Assembly (NCBI GenBank): GCA_025359635.1
Contig: JANYFV010000352.1
Span: forward strand, 1-37,490
Reading direction: 5' to 3'
DNA length: 37,490 nucleotides
Source: Undibacterium sp.
Lineage (GTDB): Bacteria > Pseudomonadota > Gammaproteobacteria > Burkholderiales > Burkholderiaceae_D
Positions 32,199-37,490 of the stretch are shown here, one piece after another. Below the pieces are notes generated by a model. It was given only the letters and a program-made list of their open reading frames with translations. It searched no databases and was not told where the DNA came from. The position numbers were made by a program, and so were the translations under genes. The stretch's first letter is position 1. Each line of letters starts with the position of its first letter.

Positions 32199-32549
32199 AT
32201 GAAAAAAATACTTAAATTTGACGCCAGCGATGCGCCTGCTGAAGAGTATTTTCTGGCTGCAGAAAAACTCATCAGCGGCAATCCGCAGCAAACCATCTGG
32301 CAGCATTACACCGACCCTAGCGCAAAATTTCTAACCGGTATCTGGCAAAGCGAAGTGGGTAAATGGCGCATCAATTACACTGAAGAAGAATATTGTCAGA
32401 TACTTCAAGGCTCAAGCATACTCACTGATGAACTTGGTAATGCAGTCACCGTTTCTAGTGGCGAAAATTTTGTCATACCACGGGGTTTTAACGGCACTTG
32501 GGAAGTGGTGCAGAAAACACGGAAAATTTATGTGATCTATGAGGCTTGA
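32199..32549 (+). CDS. Small cupin-domain protein
   Basis: 116 aa; GIWQSEVGKWRINYTEEEYCQILQGSSILTDELGNAVTVSSGENFVIPRGFNGTWEVVQKTRKIYVIYEA, typical of the DUF861-type cupin_3 group. Confidence 0.85.
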   Translation: MKKILKFDASDAPAEEYFLAAEKLISGNPQQTIWQHYTDPSAKFLTGIWQSEVGKWRINYTEEEYCQILQGSSILTDELGNAVTVSSGENFVIPRGFNGTWEVVQKTRKIYVIYEA

Positions 32550-32558
32550 GAATATTTG

Positions 32559-33692
32559 ATGAATCTCCTTCGGCATGCATGTTCACTTGTATTTTCCATG
32601 TCTTCCCTGATGGCACTCGCCTCTGAAATTGGTGTCAGCGATAAGAAAATTTTATTGGCACAATCTGCAGTATTTAGCGGTGACTCAGCAGAACTCGGGC
32701 TCCGCGCAAACCTTGGAGCGCGGGTATTTTTCGATGCTTTAAATGCCCGTGGCGGAATCGCAGGTCGCAAGATAGAATTGATCAAAGACGACGATAATTT
32801 CGAACCGTCAAACGCGGCTGAAAATACGACAGGTTTCATTGAAGGAGACAAAGTATTTGCGCTCTTCGGCTACATCGGCACTACTACCAGCAACGCAGCT
32901 TTGCCAATTCTAGTCAAAGCGAAAGTGCCGTTTTTTGCACCTTTTTCTGGGGCACAAACACTTCGTGAACCCAGCAATCGCTATGTATTCAATATTCGCG
33001 CCAGTCTGTTTGACGAGACTCACTATATGGTTGAGCAACTGGCGATTATGGGAATGAAACGTATCGCCGTATTTTACCAAAATGACGCTGATGGAAAATC
33101 TGGTTTAGACGCTGTAGTGCTGAGCGCAAAGAAAGCCGGGTTGGCTGTTGTTGAAAGCATCTCAGTCGAACGCAATGCCATGGGTGTGGCCGGTGCCGGT
33201 TCAAAATTATTGGCAAAAAATCCCGACGCAATCATCCAGCTTTGTACCTACTTACCTAGTGCAACATTAATTAAAGAAATGCGTAAGCTCGGCTATTTGG
33301 GGCAGTTCTATAATACCTCGATGGTCGGCAGCGGCGCACTTGCGGAAGACTTGGGCAAGGAAGGGGTTGGCGTCACCATTTCGCAAGTCGTTCCCCTGCC
33401 TTGGAAATCGCAATTTGCGATAGTCAATGAATACCAAAAAGCAATGCAAAAAGCAGGGCATAAGGATTTCGACTTCACTAGTCTTGAAGCCTATATCGCA
33501 GCCAAAGTATTTTCTGAAATAGCAGCCAAGGTCGGCAGTGATCTAACCCGAGAGCGATTTATCAAAGTCGCGGAATCAATGGGGCTTATCGACCTTGGCG
33601 GCTACACGGTCAACTTTAGCGCCAGCAACCATCAAGGTTCAAATTTTGTAGATATGGTAGTCATTGGAAAAAATGGAAGTTTTTTACATTAA
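32559..33692 (+). CDS. ABC transporter substrate-binding protein (periplasmic binding protein type 1, amino-acid-like)
   Basis: Signal peptide; ILLAQSAVFSGDSAELGLRANLGARVFFDALNARGGIAGRKIELIKDDDNFEPSNAAENTTGFI, VFALFGYIGTTTSNAALPIL. Confidence 0.9.
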   Translation: MNLLRHACSLVFSMSSLMALASEIGVSDKKILLAQSAVFSGDSAELGLRANLGARVFFDALNARGGIAGRKIELIKDDDNFEPSNAAENTTGFIEGDKVFALFGYIGTTTSNAALPILVKAKVPFFAPFSGAQTLREPSNRYVFNIRASLFDETHYMVEQLAIMGMKRIAVFYQNDADGKSGLDAVVLSAKKAGLAVVESISVERNAMGVAGAGSKLLAKNPDAIIQLCTYLPSATLIKEMRKLGYLGQFYNTSMVGSGALAEDLGKEGVGVTISQVVPLPWKSQFAIVNEYQKAMQKAGHKDFDFTSLEAYIAAKVFSEIAAKVGSDLTRERFIKVAESMGLIDLGGYTVNFSASNHQGSNFVDMVVIGKNGSFLH

Positions 33693-33699
33693 ACCTCGA

Positions 33700-34989
33700 T
33701 TAAAAATAATCACGCAAGCGATAGTAAGACATCCCTACAGCTTGAAACAAAGCACCCAAGGTTTCTCCACCAGGGAAAGCGGGATTCTTTAGCGCCGTAA
33801 ATAACTTAAGATGTGTCTCATCGCCATTGATTGCCTCGGCCAACACCCGCCCTGCCACGCAAGTGGGAACAATGCCATGACCAGAAAATCCTTGTGCCCA
33901 ATACACATTATCCAGCCGGCCAAAATCAGGCGTGCGCGGCATGGTAATGTCAATATGTCCGCCCCAGGTAAACGCGATCTTGGTCTTCGCTAACTGCGGA
34001 AAAACTTTCAACATATCTTGCCGCAGGCCTTCAGTCAGATTATTCGGTGTACGCCCGGTGTAAGAACATTTACCGCCGAACAGTAAGCGATGGTCTTTAG
34101 TCAAACGAAAATAATCGAGTACAAATTGATTGTCTGAAACAGCGTAACCGCTGGGCAAGAGTTGGCGCGCTGCCGTCTCACTTAGCGGTTCGGTGGCAAT
34201 CATGTAAGTTCCAACTGGCAGAATCTTCCCTTGTATGCGGCGATCAAGTTGATCGATATAGGCATTACAGGCAAGCACCAATTTATTGGCACGGATCTGG
34301 CCTTGCGCCGTCTGCACCGTAACGCCATCGATATCTGCCTGGTAGCCCAGCGCCTTGGTGTTGTCGAATATCTTGACGCCTAGTTGCTCTGCCGCTCGCG
34401 CCAAACCTAGCGCATACTTGAGCGGATGCAAATGACCACCTTGCGGATCGAGCAACGCGGCTTGATAGCGGTCTGAATCGATGTGCTGTGGCAGATCACT
34501 TTTTGGGATGAATTGCAGTTGATCATAGCCCCACTTGTGTGCCGCTTCGTGCTGCCAGTCCGTGAGTATCTTCACCCTGCGTTGCTGCACTGCTGTCCAG
34601 AGATGGCCCTCAGTTAAATCACAGGCGATCTGGTGCCGTGCAATGCGCCGGCGAATTTCGCTCGCGGCATCTTGCACCAGTTGCCACACCTGCCTGGCAC
34701 CGTCTTGCCCGAGTGCTGCCTCGAAGGGTGGCATGTCGCAAGAAAAACCGGGAATAATTTGCCCACCATTGCGGCCAGACGCGCCCCAGCCAACCCGGCT
34801 AGCTTCGATGATCATAACCGATTTACCCGCTTCGGCAAGATTTAAGGCGGTATATAAACCGGTATATCCCGCACCGATGATAACAACATCGACCTGCAGA
34901 TTTTCTTCTAAAGAGGCGCGCGATATCTGCTCATCACGGCAACTGGCGGCGTAATAACTATCGATATAGTCTGAGCTGGATTCGAACAT
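33700..34989 (-). CDS. puuB: FAD-dependent gamma-glutamylputrescine oxidase-like protein
   Basis: VDVVIIGAGYTGLYTALNLAEAGKSVMIIEASRVGWGASGRNGGQIIPGFSCD (DAO family), VYWAQGFSGHGIVPTCVAGRVLAEAINGD; next to agmatinase and puuA-like genes. Confidence 0.88.
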   Translation of the reverse strand: MFESSSDYIDSYYAASCRDEQISRASLEENLQVDVVIIGAGYTGLYTALNLAEAGKSVMIIEASRVGWGASGRNGGQIIPGFSCDMPPFEAALGQDGARQVWQLVQDAASEIRRRIARHQIACDLTEGHLWTAVQQRRVKILTDWQHEAAHKWGYDQLQFIPKSDLPQHIDSDRYQAALLDPQGGHLHPLKYALGLARAAEQLGVKIFDNTKALGYQADIDGVTVQTAQGQIRANKLVLACNAYIDQLDRRIQGKILPVGTYMIATEPLSETAARQLLPSGYAVSDNQFVLDYFRLTKDHRLLFGGKCSYTGRTPNNLTEGLRQDMLKVFPQLAKTKIAFTWGGHIDITMPRTPDFGRLDNVYWAQGFSGHGIVPTCVAGRVLAEAINGDETHLKLFTALKNPAFPGGETLGALFQAVGMSYYRLRDYF

Positions 34990-34998
34990 GGCTCGAAT

Positions 34999-35937
34999 CT
35001 ATGCCAAACGTTTTTTGATCTGTCCACATAAATACGTCCAGACAAAAATCGACGCAGCGTTGCTGGTGAGCTCTGCATGATCATACGGCGGCGAAACTTC
35101 GACACAATCCATCCCACACCAGTTGAGATCGACCAGTTCTTCGATGATGGACAGGACTTGCGCAGAAGTCATCCCGCCCGGCTCTGGAGTGCCGGTACCG
35201 GGTGCAAATGCCGGATCAAGGCAATCGATATCGAGCGTTAAATACACTGGCGGATTACCTGCGTGTGCCATGCGCGCGCGGATTTCTTCCAACACTGGCG
35301 CGAGTTGCAATGGGCTTTCAAGTCCGCGTAATTCACGTGCTGTAAACACCCGACCTCCAACTGTATTCACATACTCGCGTGCTTCGCGCTCACCCGATGA
35401 GCGTATCCCGATTTGCATAGACGCTTCTGGAATTAATAAGCCTTCTTGCATCGCTTCATAGACCCAGGTGCCATGACCTGATGGCTCACTGAAATGATTG
35501 GTCCAGGTATCGCAATGCGCATCAAAATGCACCATCGCCACTGGGCCACCATTGACTTTATTCAACGCGCGTAATAACGGTAGTGTCACTGAATGATCAC
35601 CACCCAGCCAAACCATATGATGCGCCGCGAACAGTTCCATGGCTTGCGGCATCAATGCAGCGCGCATCGCCTCCAAACCTGTATTCGGCATCGGTAAATC
35701 ACCGGCGTCACACAGATGCCCAAATGGGCTGGTATCAAAATGAGGATGCGTTGCATCGCATAACATTTGCGATGCCAGACGGATTGCCTGCGGCCCAAAG
35801 CGCGCACCTGGTCGATTCGTGACAGCGCCATCAAATGTTAAACCCGCCAACGCGAATGGCATGTCGGGCGCATCCTCACGCCGTGGTCCGTTTAAGTATG
35901 TACCGCTGGAACGATAAGCGAATTCATGATTGGCCAT
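34999..35937 (-). CDS. speB: Agmatinase / ureohydrolase family protein
   Basis: Mn-binding motifs WLGGDHSVTLPLLRAL, VHFDAHCDTW, TLDIDCLDPAFAPGTGTPEPGGM. The ATG at 35937 has better RBS spacing than the track start at 35946. Substrate (agmatine versus another guanidino compound) not determinable from sequence. Confidence 0.87.
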   Translation of the reverse strand: MANHEFAYRSSGTYLNGPRREDAPDMPFALAGLTFDGAVTNRPGARFGPQAIRLASQMLCDATHPHFDTSPFGHLCDAGDLPMPNTGLEAMRAALMPQAMELFAAHHMVWLGGDHSVTLPLLRALNKVNGGPVAMVHFDAHCDTWTNHFSEPSGHGTWVYEAMQEGLLIPEASMQIGIRSSGEREAREYVNTVGGRVFTARELRGLESPLQLAPVLEEIRARMAHAGNPPVYLTLDIDCLDPAFAPGTGTPEPGGMTSAQVLSIIEELVDLNWCGMDCVEVSPPYDHAELTSNAASIFVWTYLCGQIKKRLA

Positions 35938-36042
35938 GATGTGCATCCTGAGAGTTGAAATATTGCCGGGCTTTCAGTGTTTCGGCTTAACTGTCTTACC
36001 TATTTTTTATCGCTTATTATCTGAGGTCAACTCAGTTAATGA

Positions 36043-37377
36043 TTATGTTTGCGGTGCCAGAAAACGCCTCTCCCAGGCGCCGATTTCATACAAGTAACTC
36101 TTATACTCAAGCTGTTTTACAGCAGTAAATGCAGTGATAAACCGCTCACCCAGTAATTTTTTTGCAGACACGCTATTACTCATTTGTTCGTGTGCCGCCA
36201 TGAAAGTCGGCGCCAGATCGTGACTACAATCGTAAGCGCTTCCTGCTACTGCGTCACTTGGCTGTAACTTCTCTTCTATACCAGCGAGGCCAGCAGCAAG
36301 CGAGGCGGCAATGGCCAGATACGGATTTGCATCGGCACCTGCAATACGGTTTTCTACCCTTCGCGCGACAGCTCCACTTAGCGGAATGCGTAAACCGGCA
36401 GTGCGGTTATCCATACCCCATTGCAAATTGATCGGTGCCTGGCTGCCAGGAATAAAGCGACGGAACGAGTTCACTGACGGGGCAAAAATTAACATCAAAT
36501 CCGGCAAATAAGCTTGCAAGCCACCGATGAAATGGTGAAAGCGCGCGCTATTGCTGCCGTCTTCATCGCAAAAAATATTCTTACCACTGGAGTCCACCAC
36601 ACTTTGGTGCAAGTGCATGGAGCTGCCTGGCTGACCGGCAATCGGTTTGGCCATGAAGACGGCATTCATACCATGTTTGATGGCGATTTCTTTGGCTGCA
36701 TACTTAAATAAAAACGCCTGATCGGCCAACGCCAATGGATCTCCGTGCACCAGATTAATTTCATATTGAGAAAGCCCGACTTCATGTATCCAGGTATCGC
36801 CACGAATGCCCAAGGCATCGATAGCTGAATTAAATTCATCCCAAAATGGCGCAAGCTCGTTCAGCATATTCAGGCTAAACGCCGACTGGCCATTTTCCGC
36901 CCTGCCATTTTTTGCTGTTGGTGCGACAAAAGGCAACTCTGGATTCGTATTTGGTGCAATAAGATAAAACTCGATCTCGGGCGCAACGACTGGCGTCAAA
37001 CCAAGCGCCGAATAACGTGCCAATACATTTTTCAAAATTGATCGCGGAGCAAACTGGCAATATGATCCATCAAGCTCAACACAATCGTGAATAGCAAACG
37101 CGCGTGGCACGCTACTCCAAGGTATCATTTTAAGAGTGCTGTAATCTGGCACCAAACGAATATCCGGATCAGCATCGGGGAAAATGGGGTGATACGAATA
37201 ATCACCAGTAATCGCCTGCATAGGAATCGCCTGCGCGATGCGCAACTCATCACCTTTAGCAAAACTACGCGCGGGCATCAGCTTACCGCGTGGGTAGCCC
37301 GAGACATCCGGAAAAATGCATTCGACGTCGCGCACAGGATGTTGCTGGAAAAAATTTTGAAGTTCGGTTTGAATCAT
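36043..37377 (-). CDS. puuA: Glutamine synthetase family, gamma-glutamylputrescine synthetase-like
   Basis: 444 aa; VAPEIEFYLIAP, GDTWIHEVGLSQYEINLVHGDPLALADQAFLFKYAAKEIAIKHGMNAVFMAKPIAGQPGSSMHLHQSV, NRTAGLRIPLSGAVARRVENRIAGADANPYLAIAASLAAGLAGI. Confidence 0.87.
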   Translation of the reverse strand: MIQTELQNFFQQHPVRDVECIFPDVSGYPRGKLMPARSFAKGDELRIAQAIPMQAITGDYSYHPIFPDADPDIRLVPDYSTLKMIPWSSVPRAFAIHDCVELDGSYCQFAPRSILKNVLARYSALGLTPVVAPEIEFYLIAPNTNPELPFVAPTAKNGRAENGQSAFSLNMLNELAPFWDEFNSAIDALGIRGDTWIHEVGLSQYEINLVHGDPLALADQAFLFKYAAKEIAIKHGMNAVFMAKPIAGQPGSSMHLHQSVVDSSGKNIFCDEDGSNSARFHHFIGGLQAYLPDLMLIFAPSVNSFRRFIPGSQAPINLQWGMDNRTAGLRIPLSGAVARRVENRIAGADANPYLAIAASLAAGLAGIEEKLQPSDAVAGSAYDCSHDLAPTFMAAHEQMSNSVSAKKLLGERFITAFTAVKQLEYKSYLYEIGAWERRFLAPQT

Positions 37378-37450
37378 GGTATTTAATTTCTAGTAATCTT
37401 TAAGAAAGCGTACATTTCATTACATCACGTTACGGCGCTGCACTTTAGCC

Positions 37451-37490
37451 CCCTCTCCCGTTAGCGGGAGAGGGTTGGGGTGAGGGTGGT
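37451..37490. repeat. REP-like palindromic element (CCCTCTCCCG TTAG CGGGAGAGGG followed by TTGGGGTGAGGGTGGT)
   Basis: Perfect 10-bp inverted repeat, 4-nt loop, with the GGTTGGGGTGAGGG tail typical of dispersed intergenic repeats; runs to the window edge. Confidence 0.85.

Noticed and set aside
31853-32296. 147-aa minus-strand ORF overlapping mmsA and the cupin gene
   Set aside because: Opposite to well-supported genes; composition looks like an antisense shadow ORF.
37451-37490. Rho-independent terminator interpretation of the hairpin at the right edge
   Set aside because: GC-rich palindrome without a T-run and with a GGTTGGGGTGAGGG tail fits a dispersed REP-like repeat better.
1-37490. tRNA, rRNA genes or CRISPR arrays
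   Set aside because: No tRNA-like cloverleaf, rRNA stretch or regularly spaced direct repeat was seen by eye; a tool run (tRNAscan-SE, CRISPR finder) would be needed to exclude them formally.

Overview
The window looks like a chromosomal segment from a betaproteobacterium, probably Burkholderiales/Oxalobacteraceae-like (inferred from gene order and protein character, not from a database search). From left to right: a minus-strand his cluster (hisG-hisD-[DNA methyltransferase]-hisC-hisB, with hisB cut by the window edge); murA; a BolA-family gene; an ABC-2 type exporter pair; a complete mla phospholipid-transport operon (mlaF-E-D-A-C-B); a thiolase; an accessory-looking block (LuxC-like acyl-CoA reductase, LuxE-like acyl-protein synthetase, SMR transporter, a decayed outer-membrane fragment, a secreted penicillin/AHL-acylase-type Ntn hydrolase); gltD-gltB; a RAYT/Y1-type transposase; a small orphan ORF; and a polyamine/omega-amino-acid catabolism locus (MocR regulator, omega-aminotransferase, mmsA-like dehydrogenase, cupin, orphan substrate-binding protein, puuB-like oxidase, agmatinase-like ureohydrolase, puuA-like glutamine synthetase). 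A REP-like palindrome sits at the right edge. The most unusual items are the LuxE-LuxC pair with no luciferase genes, next to a penicillin-acylase-family enzyme and flanked by gene remnants, and the orphan beta-class DNA methyltransferase translationally overlapped with hisD inside the his operon. I saw no rRNA, tRNA or CRISPR array.
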